DNA of 64,000 bases. It comes from Mallotus nudiflorus. Lineage: Eukaryota > Streptophyta > Magnoliopsida > Malpighiales > Euphorbiaceae. This document shows positions 55,391 to 64,000 of this stretch, piece after piece; positions within the stretch are counted from its first letter, which is position 1; each line of letters starts with the position of its first letter. Location: positions 372,001 to 436,000 of the forward strand of contig CANTUR010000240.1 in NCBI GenBank assembly GCA_947683625.1. The letters run 5' to 3'. Under the pieces are notes generated by a model. The model was not told the origin of the DNA. It was given only the letters and a program-made list of their open reading frames with translations, and made no database searches. The position numbers were made by a program, and so were the translations under genes.

Positions 55391-55799
55391 GAGAGTCTGG
55401 TGCAAGATAACAAAGACAAGGTGATGAAGAAAGTTGCTGAGAAGATAGGGACTGAGGCCATTAAAGAGCTGTTTTGTCTACCACCTAATGAAAAACCACC
55501 ACAATAGTTAGCTAACATTATTAATAATAGTTTTAGTGATTTTTTTTATGAAGAAACTAATGTAATAGTATCCAGTATATTTGAGGATGAAAACTCTATT
55601 TTTCCTATGATCAATAATATGAACTCTGGTTTGGCTTATTTGTGTGATGTTGATTCTAATGGTCTTGTTAATTTTAATAATGATCATTCATATATGTTTG
55701 ACATTAATTCCATTTAATTAGATTCATTAAACATGGGCACAAATGAACAGGCGAAAATGAACAATGAAAGTATGTTTCTATATCACATGATTTAACTTC
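55391..55799 (+). pseudogene. RT upstream region of element A
   Basis: This matches B 46260-46690: a Lys/Glu-rich stretch, PPNEKPPQ and SFSDFFYEETNVI near 55525, then MNSGLAYLCDVDSNGLVN (55620-55670). It carries several stops and has no known domain. Confidence 0.65.
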
Positions 55800-56660
55800 T
55801 GAAGAGAGGGAAAATTTTAAGAGAATACTAATAAAAAGAAAGGTAGTATTTGCTTGGTCCTATGAGGATATGCTAGGTTTAGACAAAGAAATTGTAGAGC
55901 ATCACATTTTAATATATCCAAAAGCTAAACCTATTAAGCAAAAACTTTATAGGTTAAGGCCAAAGTGGAAAAAAATATAAGGGAAGAAATTGCTAAACAA
56001 ATCCAAGCTAATTTTCTAGAAGTGGTAGAGCACCCCAAATGGTTGGAAAAAATAGTACCAATTCCCAAGAAAGCTGGAAAATTTTAGATGTGTGTAGATT
56101 TCAAAGATCTAAATAAAGTATGCCCAAAGGATGACTTTCCTTTACCCTATAGTAATGTGATTGTTGATAGCGAAACATCTAATGCAATGTACCCTTTCAT
56201 GGATAGGTTCTCAGGTTATAATCAGATAATGATGGCAGTTATGGACAAGATCAAAACTACTTTTATCATAGAATGGGGGACATATTATGATAAAGTGATG
56301 CCCTTCATATTAAAGAACACAGGAGTGACATATCAAATAGCAAAAATTGCTCTATTCCATGATTTGATGCACAAAGAAGTGGAAGTGTATATTGATGACA
56401 TAATGGTTAAGTCATAAATAAGGGAAGGGGATTTTGAGGCTTTAGATATGTTTCTGGCAAGAATTGAAAGATACAAACTAAGGCTTAATCCAAAGAAATG
56501 TATTTTGGGGGTCACTTCTATAACGTTGTTAGGGCACATAGTCAACAATAGGGGAATAGAAGTTAATCCATACAAAATTAAAGCCATTTAGGAGATGTCA
56601 ACACCAAAAATAAAGAAGGAAGTACAAGGGTTTATTGGGAAGCTATAGTACATTAGCAGG
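55800..56660 (+). pseudogene. Reverse transcriptase of element A, broken
   Basis: Motifs: REEIAKQIQANFLEVVEHPK (about 55980-56040), WLEKIVPIPKKAGKF (56042), MCVDFKDLNKVCPKDDFPLP (56088-56145), MDRFSGYNQIMMAVMDKIKT (56200-56255), then VEVYIDDIMVKS (56380-56415) with the catalytic YIDD box intact, and LGHIVNNRGIEVNPYKIKAI (56530-56590). GFIGKL-YISRFITKLT follows. Stops at 56086, 56416, 56590 and 56648. Confidence 0.88.
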
Positions 56661-56678
56661 TTTATTACAAAACTCACC

Positions 56679-57040
56679 ATGGTTTGTGATCTAATCTTTA
56701 AGCTCTTAAGGAATAATCAGTCAATGGAATGGAATGAAGAATGTCAGAAAGCCTTCGATAAGATTAAAGAATACCTTACTATTCCATTTATGTTAAGACC
56801 ACCAAGACAAGGTAAACCCTTAATCTTATATTTGGCTTTAAAGGAAAAGGCAATAGGAGCAATATTAGCACAAGAAGGACTAGAAGGGGAAGAGTATGCA
56901 ATGTATTATTTGAGTAAAAAGTTCCTGCCATATGAAGAAAAATATGACCTTATGAAGAAGACATATATGATTATAATATGGGCTACAAGGAAGCTAAGGC
57001 ATTATTTCTAGTCTTACAAAGTACAAGCTATTTCAAAGAT
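56679..57040 (+). pseudogene. RNase H of element A
   Basis: The open stretch 56679-57011 holds WNEECQKAFDKIKEYL (the thumb-linker seen after RT), RPPRQGKPLILYLALKEKAI, EYAMYYLSKKFLPYEEKYDL and IIWATRKLRHYF. As in B, YLALKE replaces the first catalytic Asp motif, which suggests this RNase H is degenerate across these TAT elements and the second RNase H may be the working one. Confidence 0.8.
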
Positions 57041-57249
57041 AGATCCTTTAAGATACTTGTTTCAATCACCAACTTTAACTGGAAAGATGTCTCGATTGTT
57101 GGTGCCTTTGATTGAGTTTGATATTGAGTAAGTCACTACCAAGGTCATCAAAGGAAGAACAGTAGCAAAATTCCTAGCACATAATGCAATCGAAGGAAAT
57201 AAGTAATGGAATTTAGCGTTTCTATATCAGAACATAGCAATAATAGAAA

Positions 57250-57767
57250 AATGCAAATGGAAGCTTTATTTTGATGGAGCTATAAATAATAGAGGAGCTG
57301 GGCTATGAGTGATTCTTGTCATGCCAAGAGGAGAAACCATCCCCATGGCTAAGAAATTAGACTTTAAAGTTATAAACAACGTGGCCGAGCATGAGGCATG
57401 TATCTATAGGGTAGAAGCAGTATTAGCGGTTAGTGCTAAAAACCTACTAGTTTATGGAGATTCCTTGTTAATCATTAGTCAAGCTAACGAGGAGTGGGAA
57501 ATGAAAGAATCGAGGTTTAAATCTTACATTTTCTATTTGAAAAAGTTAATGAGAAATTTTACTAAATGCCTCTTCATGCATTTACCAAGAGATGGGAATC
57601 AAATGATGAATGTCTTGGCAACACTCTCTTCAATGTGGGATAAGCTAATGAGGACAATGGTGAAGCCTTTGGTGATAATGAAAATGAAGGCTCATTATTA
57701 TAGTGAAGAACAAGTTATGAGCATTCATATAGGGCCAAAAGAAAAGCCATGGTTTTATGACATTTAG
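57250..57767 (+). pseudogene. Second (archaeal-type) RNase H of element A
   Basis: Motifs: KWKLYFDGAINNRGAGL (about 57260, then a TGA stop at 57306 where B has GGA), AEHEACIYRVEAVL (57385), NLLVYGDSLLIISQANEEWE (57440-57500) and HLPRDGNQMMNVLATLSSMW. The D-E-D residues are kept. Apart from the single stop it is open from 57250 to 57767, continuing into GPKEKPWFYDI. Confidence 0.83.
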
Positions 57768-57769
57768 AG

Positions 57770-59014
57770 ATTCATTGAGGAAAGGAAGTACATAGATGAA
57801 ATGAACTCAAAAGAAAAATAGGCTTTTCATGTTCTTGCATGCCATTATGCTAGTCATGATGGGGTATTATACAGAAGAATGTCGAATGGAACACAGCTAG
57901 GATGTCTCAAAAAGGATGAAGTAGAACAGGTGATGAGAGAGATTCATGCAGGGGTTTATGGATCTCACATGAATGGGATAATTCTGGTAAAGAAAATAAT
58001 TCGACGAGGGTATTATTGGATGAGCATGGAAAAATGTTGTATCCAAATAGTGTGACAATGTCATCAGTGCAAGATACATGGGAATCTCAATCATCTTCCC
58101 CCTATAGTGTTAAATAGTTTAACATCTCCATGGCCCTTTACAGCTTGGGGATAGATATAATAGGGGAGATAAGACCAACTGCCTCAAACGGGCATAAATA
58201 TATAATAGTGGCAATTGACTATTTCTCTAGATGGATAGAAACAAAATCTTTTGGTACTTTACAGGCTAGACAGATGGCAAGGTTCATTGAGAACAATCTC
58301 ATTTGCAGATATGGGATCCCACATCATGTTATAACGAACAATGGTGTTCAGTTTCAATCATCTTTGCTTGAGTTGTTATAGAGATATAAGATTCAGCATC
58401 ATAAATCTTCACCTTATCTCCCTCAGGTTAATGGTGCAACTGAAGCAGCCAATAAGAATATAGACAGAATCCTCTCTAAGATGGTGAAAATGCATAAAGA
58501 TTGATCTGAGTATCTCCCTTTTGCCTTATGGGGATACAGAGCTACAACATGCACTACCACATGATAGACACCATTATCATTAGTATATGGTTGTAAAGCA
58601 GTTTTGTCTATAGAGACAGAAATCAAATCTTTGAGGGTTCTTATGGAAGTAAAAATCCTTGAGAGTGAATGAATGCAAAAGAGATACAACCACCTCATAT
58701 CTCTAGATGAGAAAAGGATGAATGCTTTATTTCAAACTCAGATTTATTAGAGAAGAATAGCAAGAGCCTTTAATAAGAAAGTTAAACTTGAAAAAATAAA
58801 GGCTAGAGATATGGTGCTAAAGCAGTCAAAGGCAATGGTGTTTGATCTAAAAGGAAAATTCAGACCAAATTTAGAAAGGCCATATTTAGTCAAGATGATT
58901 CTACCTAAGGGAGCTACAAAGATATCAGATCTAGAAGGGAATAAGTTCACTAAGCCAATTAACCTAGATCACCTTAAGAAATACTATCTTTTAAAAAAAG
59001 GGTCCGTTAGATAA
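57770..59014 (+). pseudogene. Integrase of element A, broken
   Basis: Zinc finger: EIHAGVYGSHMNGIILVKKI (57940-58000) and CHQC (about 58060), so HHCC is present. The core at 58130-58381 has LGIDIIGEIRPTASNGHKYI, DYFSRWIETKSFGTLQAR and ENNLICRYGIPHHVITNNGV, where the second catalytic Asp (family ITDNG) is Asn. HHKSSPYLPQVNGATEAANK retains the Glu. C-terminal part: LSIETEIKSLRVLMEVKI (58600-58660) and 58811-59014 ending GNKFTKPINLDHLKKYYL. There is no chromodomain, as expected for TAT. Stops at 58380, 58502, 58560 and 58670. Confidence 0.86.
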
Positions 59015-59700
59015 AAAACTAGAAAAGGCTAGTTAGGAAAAATTAGGACATTCTTACTATTTAGAAAACCCACAAAGGGTTGGCAGGTAAAAATTAGGGG
59101 ATAAAATAAAAGAGATGATGCCATTGATAAAAAAACTAGCAAATGGCTGGTCAGACAAAAATTAGGGAAATAAAAGTAAGAAAAATATTCAATTAGAAAA
59201 TCTGAAAGGATTAGTTGATAACATGAGTTATGTCATATGATGTAATAAATGTACTCATTTTGGCCTAAATTAATGAATCAAATTGAATGAAATTTTGTTG
59301 GATATTTCATATTCTATCTTTATTATAAAGTATAAAGACTTAAAGGAAAAACAAAACATGAGAGTCTAAAAACTAGACTTATAAGATTGCTATTCTAGTT
59401 ATGTTTTTGTTTCTTCTTTTATGACTCATCCAATAATACTTAAGTCCTTTTGTACTTAGCAAATCCTAGTGGTTCAGTAACTTATATGGTAACCTAGGCA
59501 TTGTAGTTGTATCGACATTCAAGTGCATGTTGCGCTATAATGTTCTGCGAGGCCACATGTACTTTACTTTGTCCAGGAAATCTTTTCTTATAATGACGAT
59601 AAAGGCATGAAGGGGAAAAGAAGGTCAAAAAGTGCAATCCATGAACAAGAATATAGTGGTCATATAGGTTAATGGTTATACAGAATAATAATCTTTTAAA
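59015..59700 (+). other. 3' non-coding region of element A
   Basis: It follows the integrase stop. It has two loosely repeated phrases (GATAAAAAACTAG...AAAAATTAGG at 59012-59045 and 59127-59170) and no ORF, LTR or polypurine tract. Its right edge toward 59870 is not sharply defined; 59700-59860 is AT-rich and unassigned. Confidence 0.5.
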
Positions 59701-59869
59701 TTTAAAAATAAAATCTAATATTTTTAAAATCTAAATCTCCCCTAAAATATATATACACTTAAAAATTAATCAAAATTATATAAAACTACACCAAATATAA
59801 TAATCTCATAAATAATTAAATAATCTCACACTTAAATTAATAATTAATAAAAATTTGAGTTCTAATAGG

Positions 59870-60185
59870 AATTCAGTTTTAGAGTGGGCCTCAAAAACTC
59901 TTATTTGTGTGGTTTAAGAGTGATTCTTGAAACTCTTGTTTGTAAGGTTTGAGTTGAGCCAAAAAATCATATTGTAAGAATCAATCTAAGAAAATAGATT
60001 AAAGTGTTAAAAAATCCTAACTTAGGAGAGTTAAGTAGATACGTAGGATTGTTGAGAATTCAAATTCCTTAATCGCTTGTGTTCTTATTTTCTCTACTCT
60101 TATTCTTTACTCATTCTTGTTTAATTTCCTTTTAGTTTTCTAAAATCCTCATTAGCCTTATTCACCCCCCTTTAAGGCATTTTTA
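59870..60185 (+). repeat. Copia LTR tail fragment (duplicate of the LTR tail of F)
   Basis: GAGTTGAGCC, AAAATCCTAACTTAGGAGAG, GGATTGTTGAGAATTCAAAT, and CCCCCCTTTAAGGCATTTT are in the same order as in 61030-61312, the tail of the LTR of F. It ends just where the palindrome-rich LTR segment at 60186 begins. Confidence 0.75.
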
Positions 60186-61313
60186 AAAACTTTGAAGAAA
60201 TGCTCAAGTTGTACTACATTTAGTGACCATCATTATCTTGATCACAATCATGACATCATCCATGATAATGAGATTGTGACTATGATTAAGAAGATCATGA
60301 TCGTGAGTCAAGCTAAAAGAATTGACAAACTAGGTAGTGATCCTTATGATCTGAGTAACAATCATGAGGAGGAAAATCATGAGGATGACTAAAACTATCA
60401 TGAACTTGACTAATTAAAGCTAAAGAATAACTTCACATAGTGACCCTAATGATCCTGGTCATGGTCATGATAAAAGATCACGAGTGGGACAAAGTGAGTC
60501 ACAAGCTTAATCAAATTAAAGACAATTAATGGATTCACACATATACCTTCATGGTCCTATGTCATGATTGTGACATGAGTCACAATCAAGTTGTCAACAC
60601 TGTAATGGTCACATTAAGGTCCCAACTACTATAATTTTCAATGGTCACGATTATGATATCCCTTGTCATGATCATGAGATGCCAACTTTTAATAAAAAAT
60701 GAATGAGAATTAAATGAAGATACTGAAGTTTGAGGATGAATTTCTAGCACTCCAACAGCTAGTTTTTCATCCTCAACTATAAATACACTTCATAAAGCCT
60801 CATTTAAGATGTTAGAAAGTAGATGAATAAATTTATGATTTAGCATTCATTGTATTTAAAAGGTTTTATTATAAATTTCTATAGTTTTTTAAAAAAATCA
60901 TTGAGTATGGGTTATATATTTTAGCGTAAGATCCTATTATTCTCCTTCTTATATTAAAAAAAATGTGAGGATATATTCTGGAGGAATTGGTTGAAGTGTG
61001 AACCATTAAAACATTGGATTATTAGGTTTAATTTGAGTTGAGCCTAGAAAAACTCAAAGATTGTAATAGGTTTGAGTTGAGGCTTAAAATCTTATATTTG
61101 TAAACTAAATATCTAAGGGAATAAATAAAAGTTAGAGATTTAAATTCCTAACTTGGAAGAATTTAAGAGGAGATGTAGGTTTAATTGAGAAACCGAACTC
61201 CTAAAATCCTTGTGTCCATTTGCAATCTTTTATTAATTCCTTTAATTTTTCTTTAATTTTCTTTTTAATCCAAATTAACCCTATTTACCCCTCCCCCCTT
61301 TAAGGCATTTTCA
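60186..61313 (+). repeat. 5' LTR of copia element F (includes palindrome-rich repeat copy 3)
   Basis: It ends ...ATTTTCA two bases before the primer site. Its first 400 bp match the palindrome-rich repeats at 13180-13560 and 28490-28880, with many TCATGATC-type words. A TATAAATA box lies at 60778-60785, and the tail (61030-61312) duplicates 59870-60185. The left edge is inferred from where copies 1 and 2 diverge from it. Confidence 0.72.
60778..60785 (+). promoter_or_regulatory. TATA box in the LTR of F
   Basis: TATAAATA follows CCTCAAC about 590 bp into the LTR and precedes the tail region. It is a plausible core promoter for the element transcript. Confidence 0.5.
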
Positions 61314-61315
61314 AT

Positions 61316-61328
61316 TGGTATCAGAGTT
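61316..61328 (+). other. Primer-binding site of F, tRNA-Met type
   Basis: TGGTATCAGAGTT follows the LTR after two bases; it matches the initiator tRNA-Met complement except at the last base pair considered (GTT for GC-type ends). Confidence 0.88.
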
Positions 61329-61364
61329 TAGCTTCTTGGAACTTAATTACAAATAGTTAAGATC

Positions 61365-63750
61365 ATGGGGAGTAAAACTTTGAACTTTTCTTCTCTTAAA
61401 CCTTTCTTTAATAGTAGTTACTACTCCTATTAAAAATTCAAAATGGAGCTCTATCTTGATAGTGATTTAATTAGGTTATGGGATGTCATTCTCAATGGTT
61501 AGGAAGCCCCTAAGGCAAAAGTAAAAAATTTTGAGTTCATTATTGATAAAAGTCAATGGACATAAGATAAATAAAAGATGAGGACTACAAGAAAAAAATG
61601 CAATGACCATCCTACTTGCCTTAATATTAACAGAAAAAGGATGCAAGGTCCAAGATTGTCAATTTGTTAGGAGATATAGAAACTCTTAAGAACTAATATA
61701 AAGGAAATGTCCAAGTAAAAAGCAAGAAGGTTAAACTCTATATCTATAAGTATAAGCTCTTTAAAATGAAACCATAAAATTCTATCTGGAGATGACTAAA
61801 TATTCTCCTTATAACACTCAAGAAGTTTGGGAAGCAATGCATAAAAGAGGAAGTGAACATTAAAATTCTAAGAATCATACTTAAGAAGGATTGGAAATCT
61901 ACAATCACCTCCATTAAAAAGGTTCATGATTTTTTAAAATTATCTACTGACATTCTAATTGAAAAGTTTCTTACACCTGAGTTCACTTTGAAGTAAAATA
62001 GGATGAGAAAGAATAAAAAGAAGAGAAGAATAAGGGAATAGCTCTCAAGGCTATTCAAAAAGATAGTGAAGAAAGAGTCTTATGGACTTAAATGAAGATG
62101 ATTGTGAGATTACCATACTCACTAGAAACTTTAAGAAGCTATTGAGGAGAAAGAATTTTTCAAGACAAAAAGATGGAAAGAAGAATGAAATAAGAAAGAA
62201 TAAGGAGGTAACTCGATATAAGTGCAAGAAATCAAAATGCATAAGAAGTTAGTGCCCAAGTTCAAGTTCAAGAACAAAAGACCAAAAGATAAGAAGAAAA
62301 CCTTTAAAGAAACATGGGATGACTCCTCTAATTCAAAAAAAAAAAAAAGAACAACAACAAGAAGTGGCTAACCTTAACTTCCTGGCACTTGAGGATAATA
62401 ATGAGGTAGCTTCCACTTTTCATTCTTTTTATGATGATCATAATAATTTTGATGATGAGTGTGATAATAATGATAATGAGAGCTCTATTATGAGCAAACA
62501 CATGCTTAAATATAAAAGTTTACTTTTAAGAAACTTTAAGAAGGAGGAGAAAGAATTTCTCAAGATAAAGAGATGGAAAGAAGAATGACATAAGAAAGAA
62601 CAAGGAGGTAACTTGCTATGAGTGCAAGAAATTGGAACACATAAGAATTTAGTGTCCCATGCTAAATTTTAAAAGTAAAATAGCAAAGAATAAGAAGAAA
62701 ACCTTCAAAGCTACATAGGATGACTTCAAAAAAAGAAGAGCAACAATAAGTGGCTAATTTTTACTTCATGGCACTTGAGCACAACAATAAGGTAACTTCC
62801 ACTTTTCATTCTTTTTATGATGACCATGATAATTTTGATGATGAGTGTGATAATGATGATGATGATGAGAGATCTATTAAGCAAACTCATGCTTAAATAT
62901 AAAAGTTTGCTTTTAAAGAAAAAGCATTCAAAAATGTTTCAAGAATTTGAAAATCTAAAACATGAATTTGCAAAAATTATTTTTGTCAAAAACAACTTGT
63001 AAAAGATTTAAAAGCTTTTACTTCTTTGAAAAATGAACTTGATAAAATTATACATGAAAATGAAAAGCTTTAACAAAAGGCTTTGGACTTAATAACTTCA
63101 ATTTCTAAATTTAAAAAGGATAAAGACACTATTAAAAGTCTTTTAGATTATAAAGGTTTAATAAATACACACAAGGTTTAGGATACTCAAATGGATCTTC
63201 TTCTTTATCATTAGGTCATATACTTTTTATTAAAGTAAAAGACTCTTCTTCTCTGCCACCTAGTGAAGGTGATAAAACTTAAGCTTTTAAAGCTATAAAG
63301 TCTCAATCACCAATAACTTATATTGAGTCTCAAAAGACTCATTCCTCTAAGACTTAAGCCAAAAGACCTTAACCTAAACATGCTTTCATATACACTAGAA
63401 GAAACAAACCTAAGCATGTTTCATAAAAACATCAAGTATATACTTATGAATGTATATTTTATATGCATCTTAAATCACAAAGACACTTTAGGAAGCACAC
63501 ATAACCCTTTTATACACAACCTAGAACTAAAGTGCTTAATGGAAAATATATGCAATATTCTAATGTTAGACACTCATATGCATCAAAATCCAAGAGATTT
63601 GCAAATGTGAGGTGTTTTTATTGCATGACTTTAGGATATACAAGTAATGTATATTACTATAGGAAATTGCATTTGCAATTATTACCATTGGATTATTTTG
63701 AAACTAACCAATGTAGACAACTTAAGATTTGGGTTCAAAAGAGTGTTTGA
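61365..63750 (+). pseudogene. Gag of copia element F, broken and internally duplicated
   Basis: The ATG at 61365 opens MGSKTLNFSSLKPFF; after a stop the frame goes on as KFKMELYLDSDLIRLWDVIL, the usual copia gag start (compare xWKxRMxxFL). Two zinc-knuckle regions are present: YKCKKSKCIRS (about 62220) and CYECKKLEHIR (about 62620), within a tandem duplication. Acidic segments LALEDNNEVASTF (62376) and a diverged second copy follow. A third Cys-rich motif, CFYCMTLGYTSN (63612), precedes LKIWVQKS (63725). Stops occur throughout. Confidence 0.82.
62115..62905 (+). repeat. Tandem duplication (about 380-400 bp, 2 copies) inside gag of F
   Basis: AACTTTAAGAAG-GAGGAGAAAGAATTT occurs at about 62131 and 62532. 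AAAGATGGAAAGAAGAATGA, the knuckle CAAGAAAT, and ACTTTTCATTCTTTTTATGA (62418 and 62799) recur in order with offsets of 380-400 bp. The zinc knuckle and acidic linker are therefore present twice. Confidence 0.82.
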
Positions 63751-63765
63751 TTTTCATATGTGTAG

Positions 63766-64000
63766 GTGTGCCTTAAGTCCACTAAAAGGCAAAGCAAATG
63801 GTACCTAGATAATGGATGCTCAAGGCATATGATGGGTGACAAAGATCAATTCACCTCACTTGAAGCCAAAGATGGAGTGTGTATCACATTTGGCGACAAT
63901 GCCAAAGGAAAATTCATTAGCATTATAGAACACTCAATCCCTATATAAACATCATGTGTTGCTTACAGATGGACTAAAGTACAATTTACTTAGCATTAGT
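63766..64000 (+). pseudogene. Aspartic protease of copia element F (runs off the window)
   Basis: The frame 63766-63948 contains KSTKRQSKWYLDNGCSRHMM, in which the catalytic position reads DNG (family DSG), then GDKDQFTSLEAKDGV and FGDNAKGKFI. It ends at a stop at 63946; the next bases still encode LLTDGLKYNLLSIS in another frame, the usual continuation toward integrase, so a frameshift separates them. Confidence 0.8.

Larger units (their letters stand above)
36643..59700 (+). mobile_element. TAT/Ogre-type Ty3-gypsy element A, interrupted by element B
   Basis: A 5' LTR (36643-38949), a tRNA-Arg-type primer site and a gag N-terminus (39870-40227) are followed by the nested element B. Gag resumes at 52917 and continues through protease, RT, RNase H, a second RNase H and integrase to 59014, then a 3' non-coding stretch. 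No 3' LTR was found before copia sequence begins near 59870, so the 3' end is lost. The arginine primer site, the CHHC gag zinc finger and the second (archaeal-type) RNase H between RNase H and integrase identify the TAT lineage. Excluding B, about 10.4 kb remains. Confidence 0.88.
59870..64000 (+). mobile_element. Ty1-copia element F, SIRE/Maximus-like, 5' part only
   Basis: Two adjacent LTR segments (59870-60185 and 60186-61313) precede a tRNA-Met primer site (61316-61328), a broken gag (from 61365) and the start of protease (63766 onward). The window ends inside pol. Gag with duplicated zinc knuckles, the acidic linker, a CFYC...H knuckle, WVQKS and WYLDNGCSRHMMGDKDQF are in the order and style of SIRE/Maximus-type copia polyproteins. 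Lineage is by motif recognition only. Confidence 0.82.

Noticed and set aside
58423..58950. Minus-strand ORFs at 58423-58698 and 58747-58950
   Set aside because: They are antisense to the integrase C-terminal region of element A.
36643..59700. Endogenous pararetrovirus as an alternative to TAT elements
   Set aside because: No movement or coat protein motifs; LTRs, primer site, integrase and nested TSDs are all of retrotransposon type.

Overview
This window is repeat-dominated plant DNA, almost certainly intergenic heterochromatin of a eudicot. It is AT-rich, carries no complete host gene, and at least seven LTR-retrotransposon copies or fragments account for most of it. I cannot name the species. 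Lineages were assigned by reading protein motifs, primer-binding sites, polypurine tracts, LTR ends and target-site duplications (TSDs); nothing was searched against a database.

Layout, left to right. (1) 1-7568: the 3' end of a TAT/Ogre-type Ty3-gypsy element ('C'): a non-coding 3' region with three tandem-repeat blocks, a polypurine tract and a 3' LTR, the LTR being split by a 1.5 kb solo Ty1-copia LTR with TSD TTAGG. (2) 7569-8020: a 235-bp-period tandem duplication. (3) 8480-12454: a small minus-strand Ty1-copia element of Ale/Retrofit type with 158-bp LTRs. (4) 12455-14667: AT-rich DNA holding one copy of a palindrome-rich repeat. (5) 14668-27074: a Tekay-type chromovirus ('D', TSD TGAAG) with a related 3.1 kb solo LTR (TSD AGAAG) lodged between its protease and reverse transcriptase. 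(6) 27075-30364: repeats and AT-rich DNA, ending in a short stretch that may be a host exon. (7) 30365-36642: a minus-strand Tekay-like element ('E'), 3' LTR and pol only. (8) 36643-59700: TAT element 'A', interrupted in gag by a second, 12.7 kb TAT element 'B' (40228-52911, TSD ACAGG). (9) 59870-64000: a Ty1-copia element 'F' preceded by two adjacent LTR segments; it runs off the right edge.

All coding regions are broken by stops and frameshifts, so every element here looks non-autonomous. Nesting gives relative ages: B is younger than A; the solo LTR in D is younger than D; the solo copia LTR is younger than C; A meets E in the middle of E's pol, which suggests A inserted into E or replaced its 5' half.

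I found no convincing new biochemical system. The signals most worth following are cis-structures: (i) arrays of short palindromes at the same place in four TAT LTRs, whose bases differ between elements while the two-fold symmetry is largely kept; (ii) a conserved CGTTTTAC...GTAAAACG inverted repeat in three Tekay-type LTRs; (iii) a 57-bp (19-codon) tandem array in the TAT 3' region; and (iv) a possible captured or interrupted host exon near 30.2 kb.
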